From IMG/VR virus record IMGVR_UViG_3300042389_000366, positions 1-37,875 of that record: a stretch of DNA of 37,875 nt; one strand, 5' to 3'. Source of the DNA: a virus. Both the position numbers and the translations under genes were made by a program. Shown here in pieces: positions 1 to 8,992 of the stretch (position 1 is its first letter; every line of letters begins with the position of its first letter). A model generated the notes under the pieces. It saw nothing but the letters and a program-made list of their open reading frames with translations. It searched no databases and was not told the origin of the DNA.

Positions 1-135
1 ACAAGGATGAATCGAGCGGCGCAATTCAAGACAAGAGTCGAGACGCTAAAAATCCAAAGGTTATAATGACGAACAAGATTCCTTGGACGAGCGATTGTCT
101 TACAAACAACGAAGCGCGCAAAGCAATCGACTTGG
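1..135. repeat. Terminal overlap, left copy (assembly closure)
   Basis: Bases 1-135 are identical to 37741-37875 except at position 9 (G here, A at 37749). A single open reading frame continues smoothly across the join, which shows that the molecule is circular or circularly permuted and that the unique length is about 37,740 bp. The single mismatch is best read as a true population variant or a read error, not as two separate repeats. Confidence 0.9.
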
Positions 136-215
136 CAAAGCGAAATTTCGTGGAATACATCAACAAAACCATGAAGGGCGAGTTGAGACGGCGCGCAAAA
201 TTGAAGGGCACATAA
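1..215 (+). CDS. Tail-completion-type protein, C-terminal part (continues from the window end)
   Basis: This is the last 71 codons of the gene that starts at 37074 and crosses the circular junction; joined, it encodes about 293 residues. The frame enters with the last two bases of an AAC codon and runs to TAA at 213-215, just before the tape measure start at 220. The segment is basic and lysine/arginine rich, ending in a cluster of arginines and lysines. Codon 4 of this copy reads GAA (base 9 is G), whereas the repeat copy at the window end reads AAA, so the population carries Glu or Lys here. See the 37074 entry for the function. Confidence 0.85.
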   Translation, partial: KDESSGAIQDKSRDAKNPKVIMTNKIPWTSDCLTNNEARKAIDLAKRNFVEYINKTMKGELRRRAKLKGT

Positions 216-219
216 TTAG

Positions 220-1971
220 ATGGCTGACGTAACAACAACATTTGCAGCGAAAGACGAGGGATTTGCCGCGACAATGACTCGGATGCAGGCGCGTCTTGCT
301 GCTTTTACAAAAGGAATGACTGCCGTAAAAACGCAGTCGGCGGGATTGACCAGCGGATTTAGCTCGATGGCAAAAAGTCTTGCTGGACTTGGCGCGGCAT
401 ATCTCGGCGTTTCTACTGCCATAAACTCTTTTAATAAAGCATTGGACATGGCTGGCTCTCTTAATGATTTGTCGGTTATTACTGGCGAGACGGCTGGAGA
501 ATTAGCCGTTCTGCAAAGAGCGTTCAAAAATACAGGAAACGATGCCGACAAATTGCTTCCGATGATTACCAAAATGACCAAGTTTGTAACTGATCTTGGT
601 GAAGGTAATAAAGGAGCAGAAGCCACGGCAAAAATGTTAGGAGTTAGTTTTTCGCAGCTACAAGGCATGGCTCCCGTTGAAAGATTTAGGACGTTGCTTC
701 AAGCGGTTAATGGCTTGTCTGATGGAAACGGCAAACTAAATGCAGCGATGGATGTTTTTGGAACCAAGATGGGTGGAAAACTTATTCCATTGGCACAGGA
801 TTTCACTGGCAATATCGCGGAGGCGCGAGGCGAGCTTGGTAGCATGGTTCGACTTCTTGATCAAAATGCCGCCGCACTCGATCAATTAGGAGACAAATTG
901 AAAAACGCAGTAGGTGACAAGCTGACCGAACTCACCTTTGGATTTCTTACTGCTACTACAGGGTCGAATGATCTCGTCAAATCCATGGCAAACATTGATG
1001 CCGCAGGAATTGGAGAAGGTATGGGTCAGGCATTTATGGGCGCTCTGAAGCAGCCAGAAAAAGCCTTCTTGGCTTTCGGCGAAATGCTTCTGCTCGGAGT
1101 TGTTAAAGCGGGAAATTATTTGATCAATGCCAGCTTGCACGCTGCCAAAGTGTATGCCGATGCCTTGACCAAGAGTGAATTGTGGATGGGTGTATCCAAG
1201 TTATTGCAGGCAGCAATTTTTGGAGTCGCCGATCTGCTAACAAAGGTGCTTCTGTCCGCAATCAAGACAGCCATTCTCGATCCATTGGCTTCGCTTCCTT
1301 CTATTTTCGGCGGAGATGCTTTCTCGTTCTTGCGCGACCAGTTTTCCGAAGTGCAGAAGGGATTCGACAAATCTTTTCAAGACAATATTAATGATCTTGG
1401 CAAGGCCGCGAGCGAAATTGGCAGCGCTATCAGCGATAGTATGCGAGACATTCCGAAGGTCAGTGAGGATTATCTTGGAGAAGCTAACCAAAGAAAAGAA
1501 GCGGCAGGAGCCATTGATGCCTTGCAAGAGCTTGGAGGAAAGGGACAGCCTCGCTCGCCAGCGACAGGAGCGAACGCGCAGGCGGATTCTAAAAACGATT
1601 TGCTCAAAGAGCAGCAAGCTACCGCGCAGAGGCAGGCCAACGAAACCAATCTCCGCAAGTCTTACGAAGAACAAGCCAAGCGTCTTCGTGAAGCTAATAT
1701 CAGCACGGAATCATTTTCAAAGCGAATGAACGCGCTTAATCAATGGTTCAATCAAGAGATGCAAGCAAATCGCGCTCCAGCTAAACCGACTCAACAAATG
1801 CAGGACAGTCAAATGTCTGACAGTGAACGATCGGACGCAACGCGCCGAGGTGCGTCCGCCTTGGATTCGGCTTCGCCAGAAAATAAATTAGCTTCCGAAA
1901 CCACCCTGCAGAAAGCCGTTCGTTTCCTTGAGGATTTGACTACAAAACTACCTTCACCAGTATTAGTATGA
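220..1971 (+). CDS. Tail tape measure protein
   Basis: This 583-residue protein is the longest in the tail segment after the tip fibre. It lies just after the chaperone pair and the 293-residue protein, the usual place for a tape measure. Residues about 1-110 are alanine-rich and helical. Hydrophobic helices follow around residues 280-360, and the last third is polar, with Gln/Glu-rich coiled-coil character. At a rule-of-thumb 0.15 nm per residue it would set a tail of roughly 85-90 nm. The protein acts inside the tail tube and is expected to be ejected into the cell envelope. It overlaps the next gene by ATGA. The start has no Shine-Dalgarno but carries TTGAAG exactly 13 nt upstream, a near match to the phage's TTGACA start motif. 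Confidence 0.85.
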   Translation: MADVTTTFAAKDEGFAATMTRMQARLAAFTKGMTAVKTQSAGLTSGFSSMAKSLAGLGAAYLGVSTAINSFNKALDMAGSLNDLSVITGETAGELAVLQRAFKNTGNDADKLLPMITKMTKFVTDLGEGNKGAEATAKMLGVSFSQLQGMAPVERFRTLLQAVNGLSDGNGKLNAAMDVFGTKMGGKLIPLAQDFTGNIAEARGELGSMVRLLDQNAAALDQLGDKLKNAVGDKLTELTFGFLTATTGSNDLVKSMANIDAAGIGEGMGQAFMGALKQPEKAFLAFGEMLLLGVVKAGNYLINASLHAAKVYADALTKSELWMGVSKLLQAAIFGVADLLTKVLLSAIKTAILDPLASLPSIFGGDAFSFLRDQFSEVQKGFDKSFQDNINDLGKAASEIGSAISDSMRDIPKVSEDYLGEANQRKEAAGAIDALQELGGKGQPRSPATGANAQADSKNDLLKEQQATAQRQANETNLRKSYEEQAKRLREANISTESFSKRMNALNQWFNQEMQANRAPAKPTQQMQDSQMSDSERSDATRRGASALDSASPENKLASETTLQKAVRFLEDLTTKLPSPVLV

Positions 1972-2672
1972 GCGCACTCGTCAAAGCCAACGCATCCTTG
2001 ACGGCAGGAAATCTTGCCGTGCTTCGTCGCTCGTTCGTCACTACGGACGATGGCTCGATGCGCTATGCCGTTGACTATTGCTGCTTGGAGCAATACGCGA
2101 CGAAGTGGACGCCGTTCTTCCGCACCAGAGCAACGCCTCCGACTCCGCTTCCCGCCGAGATGTTGCAGTTAAATTTGACCAAGACGCCAGAGCTTTACGA
2201 TCTGACGTTGGAGACGGTAAATGGTCTGACATATTTCAAAGCGGTGTATTCTGCTGGCATTAGCACAGAAGTCATTATTACGGAAGACAGCGATGTGCGG
2301 AACTTTACAGTCACCACGACTCGTGATGTCGGCTATAGCGTGACCACTCCATTCAGCATGAATGGCTCAACTTCCTTCGTCAAAACTGGTGAGGAAACTA
2401 TTACCGAGAGCTTTGATTATGTTTCTATTACAGTGACCGCGCAGTCGAAGAATACCAATTTACCACGTGTGCAAGGAAGGATTGCCGCAATAGATGGTGG
2501 CAACGTGAATTATTTCGTTTCTGGCGGCAGCATCGTGGTTCCGAAACTACAGCTTATCAACAAGAGCAGCACAACAAGGAGCAGTCGCGGCGAATACACA
2601 TACAGCTTTTCTTCATCTGGCACGATTGAAAGCATCACGCGCACAGGATTTGCGCGAACAATTAATCCATGA
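1968..2672 (+). CDS. Tail tip / distal tail protein, putative
   Basis: This 234-residue protein starts within the tape measure stop codon (ATGA), so translation is probably coupled. It is rich in Thr, Ser and Val, with alternating beta-strand patterns and no signal peptide or membrane helix. The position directly after the tape measure is that of distal-tail or tail-tip proteins (lambda M and L region). I recognise no catalytic motif, so the role rests on position and composition. It overlaps the next gene by ATGA. The C-terminal third, with many Ser/Thr/Gly, could be an exposed beta domain. Confidence 0.6.
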   Translation: MSALVKANASLTAGNLAVLRRSFVTTDDGSMRYAVDYCCLEQYATKWTPFFRTRATPPTPLPAEMLQLNLTKTPELYDLTLETVNGLTYFKAVYSAGISTEVIITEDSDVRNFTVTTTRDVGYSVTTPFSMNGSTSFVKTGEETITESFDYVSITVTAQSKNTNLPRVQGRIAAIDGGNVNYFVSGGSIVVPKLQLINKSSTTRSSRGEYTYSFSSSGTIESITRTGFARTINP

Positions 2673-3016
2673 CGCTCAAAACATTTTCCGAAAAGGCTCC
2701 CGCGACCACAATCAGCGCGAAGGACTTGGACGATAATTTTCGCCGTCTGCGTCCGCTTGCCACAGATGGCAACCCTCGTCATTACATAATCAACGAGACG
2801 CCCGATGGTTGGAGCATTCGCGTTCTGCCTAACTTTCCGAATGGGGTTGGTCCGTTTCTTCTTGGACTTTATTCTGGTCAACTATATTGGACGAAAAGCG
2901 GAGTTGATGAGCCAGAAGGCAATGATGGTTCTGTTCCGAATCCTCCTGCATCTGGCACTTACGTTCTTGGCTCCATCAACGGAGTCGTTCAATGGCTTCA
3001 GACAGAAGCGTGCTGA
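2669..3016 (+). CDS. Small tail-tip protein, unknown
   Basis: This 115-residue protein overlaps the preceding gene by ATGA and ends two bases before the next start. An N-terminal polar helix (about residues 10-30) is followed by Gly/Pro-rich loops, and the last three residues are Glu-Ala-Cys. No membrane segment is visible. Its tight packing within the tail-tip operon suggests a minor structural component. The start lacks a Shine-Dalgarno; TTGCGC stands 13 nt upstream, a weak version of the TTGACA motif. No family is recognised. Confidence 0.6.
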   Translation: MTLKTFSEKAPATTISAKDLDDNFRRLRPLATDGNPRHYIINETPDGWSIRVLPNFPNGVGPFLLGLYSGQLYWTKSGVDEPEGNDGSVPNPPASGTYVLGSINGVVQWLQTEAC

Positions 3017-3017
3017 T

Positions 3018-3746
3018 ATGCCAACAGTCAAGCGCAACGGCAACAACATCATTACGAAGGGCGGCAAAGTATCGTGCGAGTGCTGCTCTGTTGCTTGCAC
3101 GCCAATAATTCCGAGCGGTGCTTTCAAAAATATTGAAATTACATCGGCACAATTCAATGAGTTGTATGCAGGAGGAACGGCATCATGCAATTTTCTGATG
3201 ACTGGCACATCTACATTTGATCGTTTTAGCGTTTGTTATACTGTTACCGTAAATGGAACATCTGGTGCTGGCATTGAATTCACAATGTCTCCCAACTTGT
3301 GTAATCGTCTCGGATCATTTGGAGGAGAACAACCATCCAGTGTTATTACTCCTACAGGATCGGGGTCTGGATCGGTATTCATAAAAAGAACTCCATGCAG
3401 TCCTTCATCAACGCGAACATTCAGCAAATCGGCTTTTGGATTTATGGAATACGCCATTTATAATAGTGGCGGCATCTATCCTTTTGGGATTATCATTCAA
3501 CTGTCGTTTCAAGGCATTATTGAATACGATGTAGCAAGCAGCGGACTTCAAACAAGCGCAAGCGCAGAAATTGTTCGCGGAACGACCAATAGTTTTCCAA
3601 GCAATAGCCAAGTCGTTTTGCAGCTTCAATCTGGAAATATCACGGTTCCGACTCGCGATGTTGTAAGTCAATTTACTTTCGAAACCTCTACGGCATCTTG
3701 GACTACAGAGCCTACCCCAATTACTTTTTCCCCTGCCGCTCCATGA
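3018..3746 (+). CDS. Cys-rich N-terminus tail-tip protein, unknown
   Basis: This 242-residue protein was given the ATG at 3018 because an upstream in-frame ATG (2805) would lie almost wholly inside the preceding gene. Residues about 17-28 carry CECCSVAC, a cysteine cluster that could bind metal. The rest is Ser/Thr/Gly-rich with beta-strand character and hydrophobic stretches near residues 155-180. Position between the tape measure and the fibres suggests a baseplate-hub or tip protein. It overlaps the next gene by ATGA. CAGACA precedes the start by exactly 13 nt, resembling the TTGACA motif. Function unknown. Confidence 0.6.
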   Translation: MPTVKRNGNNIITKGGKVSCECCSVACTPIIPSGAFKNIEITSAQFNELYAGGTASCNFLMTGTSTFDRFSVCYTVTVNGTSGAGIEFTMSPNLCNRLGSFGGEQPSSVITPTGSGSGSVFIKRTPCSPSSTRTFSKSAFGFMEYAIYNSGGIYPFGIIIQLSFQGIIEYDVASSGLQTSASAEIVRGTTNSFPSNSQVVLQLQSGNITVPTRDVVSQFTFETSTASWTTEPTPITFSPAAP

Positions 3747-3979
3747 TCTGCATACCTTCAGAAACAATTAACGCGAAGGCAGAAAAGATGCCCCTGACAT
3801 ACCTTGAAGACTGCCGTGCTGCATCTTCAGTCAGAGCAGAAGATGGCTATTGGTGCTTCACGCCAGAAGACTTCTTCCGCATACGCCGCAAGTATCGCGG
3901 CTATGCCGTATCCGAGTCTGATCGCTTCCGCGAGGGTGAAATAATTTCTGGATGCTGTGACCGCGCCGATCAGTATTAG
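3743..3979 (+). CDS. Small tail-region protein, unknown
   Basis: This 78-residue protein starts in the ATGA overlap with the previous stop. It is mixed in charge, with the aromatic stretch GYWCFTPEDFFRIRRKYRGY around residues 36-55 and a Cys-Cys pair near the C-terminus. There is no signal peptide or membrane segment. It ends 29 bases before the GTG start at 4009, and that short gap holds the TTGACA motif. Small proteins here in siphophages are often peptidase-like hub partners, but nothing in the sequence supports that, so I leave it unassigned. Confidence 0.55.
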   Translation: MICIPSETINAKAEKMPLTYLEDCRAASSVRAEDGYWCFTPEDFFRIRRKYRGYAVSESDRFREGEIISGCCDRADQY

Positions 3980-3989
3980 CATGACCAGT

Positions 3990-4009
3990 TTGACACAGAG
4001 GCAAAATCG
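3990..4009 (+). promoter_or_regulatory. TTGACA-N13 start motif before GTG 4009
   Basis: TTGACA occupies 3990-3995 and the GTG start is exactly 13 bases later. The spacer contains a weak AGG. This is one of six instances with identical spacing. A -10 box for a sigma-70 promoter would fall inside the first codons and is not present. Confidence 0.6.
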
Positions 4010-5103
4010 TGGCTCTTGAACCGCGCAAATTCTTCATCGACGTTCAGGCGCGGCAGTTCGTAGTGTCGCCCGACTCTACCCTGCCGTCATTTGACCCTCT
4101 CTGGTTTGAGGAAGATGTTGAGGCTATTGAATTGTATGCCCTTCGCCCGACTCTAAACCCTGGCGCGCCTTACGAATATCTGGATCTTTCGGGAGCTGCG
4201 GTGAAATTTGCCGTAGGCATCACCGCTCCTGCCGCTTTGCAGACTACTTGGACGGCCATTAGCACGGCGGTAACGGCATCCGTGACGAGCTTGGTCAACG
4301 GATCGACAGGAACGCCCGAACAACAGAAAGTAACTTTCAGCGGAGCAATTCCCGCGCAAGGCGGATTCGCTATTCAATTTCCCTCCCGCTCGATCAGCGT
4401 ATCATCCGTGTCGGCTGGCGTGTTCGTCGCGCCTGCCCACGGATTGTGCGACAACCAAGTTGTGACGCTTACGGGATTTACGATTTCCGCAGGCAGTTTT
4501 GCCAATGCGATGTATTTTGTAACGGAATCCACTGACAGCACATTCCGCATTGCGCCGAGTCTTGGCGGTGCGGCGATTGCCTCCGCGCTTGCCACCACAG
4601 GAGGAACGGCGAATATCGACTCAATCACGACAGGGCAAGTTGCCTACAATTCAACTCCTGCTGATGTGCAGGCGGCGATCCGCGATGCTGGTATAAGCGT
4701 AAACAATACCAGTCCGATCAGCGTAACTGGTGTAGCGCGACGAGAATTTGTCTTCGTATATGGCGGCAGAATGTCGAATCGTAATTACGACCCTCTTGTG
4801 ATCGTTGGCTCTACGCTCGCTGGAGCAACAGGACTCGCTGCCAACGTGAATTTCAACACAGTCGAGATTGCCGCGCTCGTCACGGCTGGCACTACCAATG
4901 TGCAGATTGAAGTTGAGATCAGCGAAGGAGCAGTCAGACAGACTTTCCGAAGACCAGCAACGCTTTCGGGAGACATAATTACCAGCACGGTTCCAGTTCC
5001 AGTTCCAGCCAACGTATTTACATCGCTTCAAATTCAATCGCCTGACAGCACGATTTTTACATTGACCGTTACCAATGATGGCGAACTAATGATTGCAGGA
5101 TAA
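4009..5103 (+). CDS. Tail fibre / baseplate-type structural protein
   Basis: This 364-residue protein starts with GTG and has a long Ala/Thr/Val/Gly-rich beta-type composition throughout, with no cysteine motifs and no membrane segment. Residues about 1-60 form a globular-looking, more charged head (many Phe, Pro, Glu), typical of an attachment domain. The remainder looks like repeated beta-sandwich modules (TGTPEQQKVTFSGAIPA and similar). The next gene overlaps its TAA stop by one base (TAATG). Position and composition suggest a structural tail protein that links the tail tip to the fibre genes. I do not recognise a specific family. Confidence 0.6.
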   Translation: MALEPRKFFIDVQARQFVVSPDSTLPSFDPLWFEEDVEAIELYALRPTLNPGAPYEYLDLSGAAVKFAVGITAPAALQTTWTAISTAVTASVTSLVNGSTGTPEQQKVTFSGAIPAQGGFAIQFPSRSISVSSVSAGVFVAPAHGLCDNQVVTLTGFTISAGSFANAMYFVTESTDSTFRIAPSLGGAAIASALATTGGTANIDSITTGQVAYNSTPADVQAAIRDAGISVNNTSPISVTGVARREFVFVYGGRMSNRNYDPLVIVGSTLAGATGLAANVNFNTVEIAALVTAGTTNVQIEVEISEGAVRQTFRRPATLSGDIITSTVPVPVPANVFTSLQIQSPDSTIFTLTVTNDGELMIAG

Positions 5104-6368
5104 TGAAATACATATTCACACTTCTAATGTTGGCGCTGGTCAGTTTGTCATACGGCCAGACAAATATCACGGTCATGGCCGATACAAATCGTGTTATTCG
5201 CACGAACTATACCATTGCCGCCGCTCAAGTAATTGGGGCGGTAACAAACGTCAATATGACAAATGCCGTTGGAACACTTGCCATTGCCAACGGCGGAACA
5301 GGAGCAACGAATGCCTCGCTCGCTATCAGCAATTTGCTGCCTGCCTATTCTACCAATACGAATGCAGTTCTCGGACTTAACACGAACGCCACGGCTCTTG
5401 TCTGGCGGACGAATGTTGGCGGAACGGCCGATCTTACAAATGTCACTGGCGTTCTTGCTGTGACGAATGGCGGAACTGGCGGGACGAATACGGAATCCGC
5501 CGTGCTTGGACTTGGCATTCTCAACACGAACAACTATTCCGTGAACCTTTTTTACGGAGGAACCAACGCGAGCAATCAGCACATCGTGATCGGTGCTTAT
5601 GCAAACGCATACGGAACAAACATTAACGAACACGCTGTTGTCATAGGATACGTGGCAACCGCTTCAAATAATGGCGTTGCGATTGGCTACGCTTCTCAAG
5701 CCTCATCTGGTATTTCGTTTGGATATAATGCTTTTTCCGAGGGTCGCGGTATTGCAATCGGAACTGGCGCAAACTCGCAAGGAGGGTCTTTGGATGATGT
5801 TTATATTTTCGGCGGCGTTGCTGTTGGCGCAAGCTCTTATAGTGATACGAACAATGGTGTGGCCGTTGGCACTCTCGCTTCCACTATAGGAAATGGCGCG
5901 GCGATTGGATGGGGAACGGACGCACGAGGCGGAACGAATGGTGGTGTGGCGATTGGATATTTTGCTGATACCTATGAGGGTATTGCGATTGGCGTAAACG
6001 CTGCGGCTAACAACGGAGTCGCCATCGGCGCAAATGCCGTTGATAACAATGAAGGAGTTGCCATCGGCATCCGTGCAAACACAGTCAACGGCGCGGCCAT
6101 TGGCATAGATGCCGCGAGTGATGTTGGCTACCAGATCGGAACTGGAACGAATGGCGAATCAATGGAACCGACGATTCAGTTTATGGATGCAGGCGAGGTT
6201 TATACAAATCAATGGACGGCACTCGCCAACAGCACGGCACTCGGTCATGCAAACATGGCCGCGATTGTCGCAACCAATTCGCCTGCTAATACAAATGCTC
6301 CTTCGCCCGATGCGTGGATGCTGATTACTGAAGGCACAAACAACTATTATCTTCCTCTCTGGCAATGA
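5103..6368 (+). CDS. Fibre protein with signal peptide and YadA-head-like repeats
   Basis: This 421-residue protein opens with a textbook signal peptide (MKYIFTLLMLALVSLSYG, likely cut before Gln), very unusual for a virion fibre. Residues about 60-140 contain NGGTGATN-type repeats. From about 150 to 345 there are many copies of a G-V-A-I-G-x-x-A repeat, the pattern of the left-handed beta-roll in YadA-type trimeric adhesin heads. No C-terminal membrane anchor is visible; it ends in a short aromatic tail. Position between tail genes suggests a fibre or adhesin. The signal peptide raises the alternatives that it is exported to the periplasm or host surface, or was captured from a host surface protein. 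Confidence 0.7.
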   Translation: MKYIFTLLMLALVSLSYGQTNITVMADTNRVIRTNYTIAAAQVIGAVTNVNMTNAVGTLAIANGGTGATNASLAISNLLPAYSTNTNAVLGLNTNATALVWRTNVGGTADLTNVTGVLAVTNGGTGGTNTESAVLGLGILNTNNYSVNLFYGGTNASNQHIVIGAYANAYGTNINEHAVVIGYVATASNNGVAIGYASQASSGISFGYNAFSEGRGIAIGTGANSQGGSLDDVYIFGGVAVGASSYSDTNNGVAVGTLASTIGNGAAIGWGTDARGGTNGGVAIGYFADTYEGIAIGVNAAANNGVAIGANAVDNNEGVAIGIRANTVNGAAIGIDAASDVGYQIGTGTNGESMEPTIQFMDAGEVYTNQWTALANSTALGHANMAAIVATNSPANTNAPSPDAWMLITEGTNNYYLPLWQ

Positions 6369-6568
6369 GCGACCGCGAACGATTTGCAGTATATAAATCC
6401 CTCGTCGCTTTCGGCGCGGTGCTGATCACGCAGACCATCGCGGTTGCATGGTGGGCGGCTACGCTACAGGCGAACGTGACAGCGCATGACGAACATCTGG
6501 ATTCCCTTACGCCGCGCATTGAAATTCTTGAACGCGATTACTACCGCAGAGGAGGCGAATCACAATGA
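6365..6568 (+). CDS. Single-membrane-span small protein, possible holin or tail-associated
   Basis: This 67-residue protein overlaps the fibre stop by ATGA. After nine polar residues comes a hydrophobic span (about residues 12-35, ending AVAWWAAT), then a charged, coiled-coil-like tail (EHLDSLTPRIEILERDYY). This is the architecture of XhlA-type or small holin-accessory proteins, but it lies before the fibre genes, away from the lysin. It could be a holin, an antiholin partner of the 9463 product, or a membrane protein that helps DNA entry. Stop and next start overlap (ATGA). Confidence 0.55.
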   Translation: MSDRERFAVYKSLVAFGAVLITQTIAVAWWAATLQANVTAHDEHLDSLTPRIEILERDYYRRGGESQ

Positions 6569-6927
6569 GCGGACTCTATGGAAAATGTCCCGCGCAGGCG
6601 GATCTTTGTCTGCCGCAGGGTTCGACTTGGGACACTACGTTTATATGGGAAGCGGACGATGTTCCTGTAAATCTTGACGGCTACGTTGCACGCATGATGC
6701 TGCGGACTACGGAAGAAGCGGCCAGCCCGACAGTCTCGCTTTCTACTACAGGCGGAACCATGTCCGTGACTTCTGCAGGGCAAATCATTCTGAACTATTC
6801 CGCCGCTTCGTCTTCTGCGATTACGGCGGCGAACTATCTTTACGATCTTGAGGTGCAAGCTCCGTCTGGAAATGTCCGCCGTCTTGTGCAGGGCCGCGCT
6901 GTAGTTTCTCGCGAGATCACACGATAA
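6565..6927 (+). CDS. Baseplate upper protein-like small structural protein
   Basis: This 120-residue protein follows a clear purine-rich ribosome site (GAGGAGG about 9 nt before ATG). It has an immunoglobulin-like strand pattern: GSTWDTTFIWEADDVPVNLDG, then conserved-looking turns ending in GRAVVSREITR. This resembles the small BppU-N-like proteins often encoded just before collagen-like fibres in siphophages, where they anchor the fibre to the baseplate. It is directly followed by the long fibre gene, five bases away. The assignment is from pattern and context only. Confidence 0.55.
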   Translation: MSGLYGKCPAQADLCLPQGSTWDTTFIWEADDVPVNLDGYVARMMLRTTEEAASPTVSLSTTGGTMSVTSAGQIILNYSAASSSAITAANYLYDLEVQAPSGNVRRLVQGRAVVSREITR

Positions 6928-6932
6928 CGACT

Positions 6933-8987
6933 ATGAGTTGCGGAACGATTAAAATTGAAACCACTTCTGCCGACGAGGTATTAGAAGTTGGAATCATTGG
7001 CCCACAAGGGCCGTCTGGCGCAGCGGGAGTTGGCGTTCCTTCTGGCGGAATCAGCGGATACGTTTTGGCGAAAGCGTCGAACACGGATTACGATACTGAA
7101 TGGATTTTCAATAGCGGTGGCGGCGGTGGAGATTTATCTAATCCGCCTCCGATTGGTGACGTAACTCCGAACACTGGAGCCTTCACTAATTTATCGGCGG
7201 TCACTGGATCGTTTACAACTGTCAGCGCGGGAACTGTCAGCGCGGGACAACTTACAGCCATCACGGGATTTTTTACTACGATCAGCGCAAGCGGATTGGC
7301 TACGCTTCCAAACATTCATGGTTCCTTGGCTGGCGACATTTATATCCACGTAAAGAACACGCATGGCTCTGCTTTAAGTCGCGGAACGCCTGTCTATGTC
7401 AAAGGCAATGTTGGGGATACTGATCGCGTCGAAGTTGGCGCGGCGGATTTTGATGATCCTACAAAAATGCCAGCTATCGGATTGCTGGATCAAGACTTGG
7501 ATCAAAACGCCACAGGCGAGGCCGTTATTCTTGGCGAGCTACCGAACGCGAATACCGCAGCGTATGCGTTGAACACGGAACTTTATGTCGGCAATGCTGG
7601 AACGCTTACAGCGACTCGCCCAACTACAGGACAGGTGCAATCGGTTGGAGTTGTAAGCAGAGTGCAAAGTGGCACAGGCGTCATTGTAGTAAATATGCAA
7701 GGGACGCGCAGCCCGAATGAGACTTTTGCCGCCGCGACTCACGCCGCAAGTCACCTCCCCGAAGGCGCGGATGAGCTTTTTGATCAGTCGTTGAATACAA
7801 CGGATAACGTCACGTTCGGCACTATATACGCAACTGGTGAGTTGATTGCGTCCTCCATAAAGGCCACCTCGCAGATTCAAATTGAGGACAACAATAGTTA
7901 TGTGGCAACGCTTGCGGTCGGCCAAGACAATCTTACAGACAGCCGCAACTACCAGCTGCCCAACGCGAGCGGAACCATCGCCCTTACCTCCGACTTCGCC
8001 GCCCCGCCAGCAATCGGCTCCACCACGCCAGCGGCAGGCACATTCACCACACTCACCGCCAACAACGGCACGATCACGGCGTCCGCGCCTGTGCTTACAT
8101 TGGCGCAGACTTGGAATGCCAGCGGGACGATTTTTACTGGGCTAAACCTCGCGTTGACCAATACGGCAAGTGCCAGTGGAAGCTCTTACTTCAATATCAA
8201 TCTTGATGGTGTCGAGGCGCTTTCCATTCGTCGTGGCGAATCAACCGCCAACGCCACGCTAATTAGGTGCGGCGGAAGCGGCTTGAGGTGGACTGCACGC
8301 ACGCGCACAGGAGGAGGCGTTGGATTAAACTTTGAGCATACATTAGGTATTGGCTCATCGTTAGAGTTTTTGGCTACCGCATCGGGAACAACAGCAGGAG
8401 ATGTTTTCCTTCTACGAGATGGGGCTTCCGACACGCTCGCTCAACGCCGCAGCACCAACGCCCAAACCTTCCGAATATACAACACCTACACGGACGCCAC
8501 GAACTTTGAGCGCCTACGTTTGGCTTGGGCAAGCAATAGCGCCATCCTCGGCACGGAGAAGGGTTCTGGCGGCGGGACGGCGAGGGATCTTGTTTTCCAG
8601 ACGGATGGAACTACACGCGTAACGATTGGCGCAACAAGTGGAAGCGTTGTTTGTTCGGCGGGATTAAGCGTAGTCTCCAGCCTCACATTTCAAGGCAATT
8701 CATCTATTGTTGGCAACATAGCGTCTGGGGTTCTCCGACTGTTAAACGCAGCGCAAAGTGGGTTTGACCGACTTCAGTTTGGTGGCAGCACGACAAGTTT
8801 CCCTGCGCTTAAACGCGACAGCACCGCCCTTCAAGCTCGTCTTGCCAACGATTCCGACTTTTGCCCGCTGCAAGGCCAGCTTCGCATTCACCAGAATGCC
8901 GTGGCCGAGACGCCGACAGCCACGCACACGATGACCTTATTTGACGCCACTGGCACGGCATACAAAGTGCTGTGCGTTGCGGCCTAA
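6933..8987 (+). CDS. Long tail fibre with short collagen-like segment
   Basis: This 684-residue protein is the largest tail-tip product. Near residues 25-35 it has IGPQGPSGAAG, a short collagen-like Gly-X-Y run typical of phage fibres, then a glycine hinge (about residue 64). Repeats of the TPNTGAFTNL and TTPAAGTFTTL kind occur near residues 75 and 365. The middle part (about 130-260) resembles the head-like domain seen in many fibres (LSRGTPVYVKGNVGD). The C-terminal 200 residues are probably the receptor-binding part. From about 7930 the DNA becomes richer in C and uses different codons than the 5' half, which suggests mosaic exchange of the distal fibre. Host recognition is its expected role. 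Confidence 0.8.
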   Translation: MSCGTIKIETTSADEVLEVGIIGPQGPSGAAGVGVPSGGISGYVLAKASNTDYDTEWIFNSGGGGGDLSNPPPIGDVTPNTGAFTNLSAVTGSFTTVSAGTVSAGQLTAITGFFTTISASGLATLPNIHGSLAGDIYIHVKNTHGSALSRGTPVYVKGNVGDTDRVEVGAADFDDPTKMPAIGLLDQDLDQNATGEAVILGELPNANTAAYALNTELYVGNAGTLTATRPTTGQVQSVGVVSRVQSGTGVIVVNMQGTRSPNETFAAATHAASHLPEGADELFDQSLNTTDNVTFGTIYATGELIASSIKATSQIQIEDNNSYVATLAVGQDNLTDSRNYQLPNASGTIALTSDFAAPPAIGSTTPAAGTFTTLTANNGTITASAPVLTLAQTWNASGTIFTGLNLALTNTASASGSSYFNINLDGVEALSIRRGESTANATLIRCGGSGLRWTARTRTGGGVGLNFEHTLGIGSSLEFLATASGTTAGDVFLLRDGASDTLAQRRSTNAQTFRIYNTYTDATNFERLRLAWASNSAILGTEKGSGGGTARDLVFQTDGTTRVTIGATSGSVVCSAGLSVVSSLTFQGNSSIVGNIASGVLRLLNAAQSGFDRLQFGGSTTSFPALKRDSTALQARLANDSDFCPLQGQLRIHQNAVAETPTATHTMTLFDATGTAYKVLCVAA

Positions 8988-8992
8988 CGATT

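Noticed and set aside
2510-5012. Long minus-strand frames across the tail genes
   Set aside because: They are shadows of compact, overlapping plus-strand genes, with unlikely composition (many Arg, Cys, Ser) and no promoter or ribosome site.
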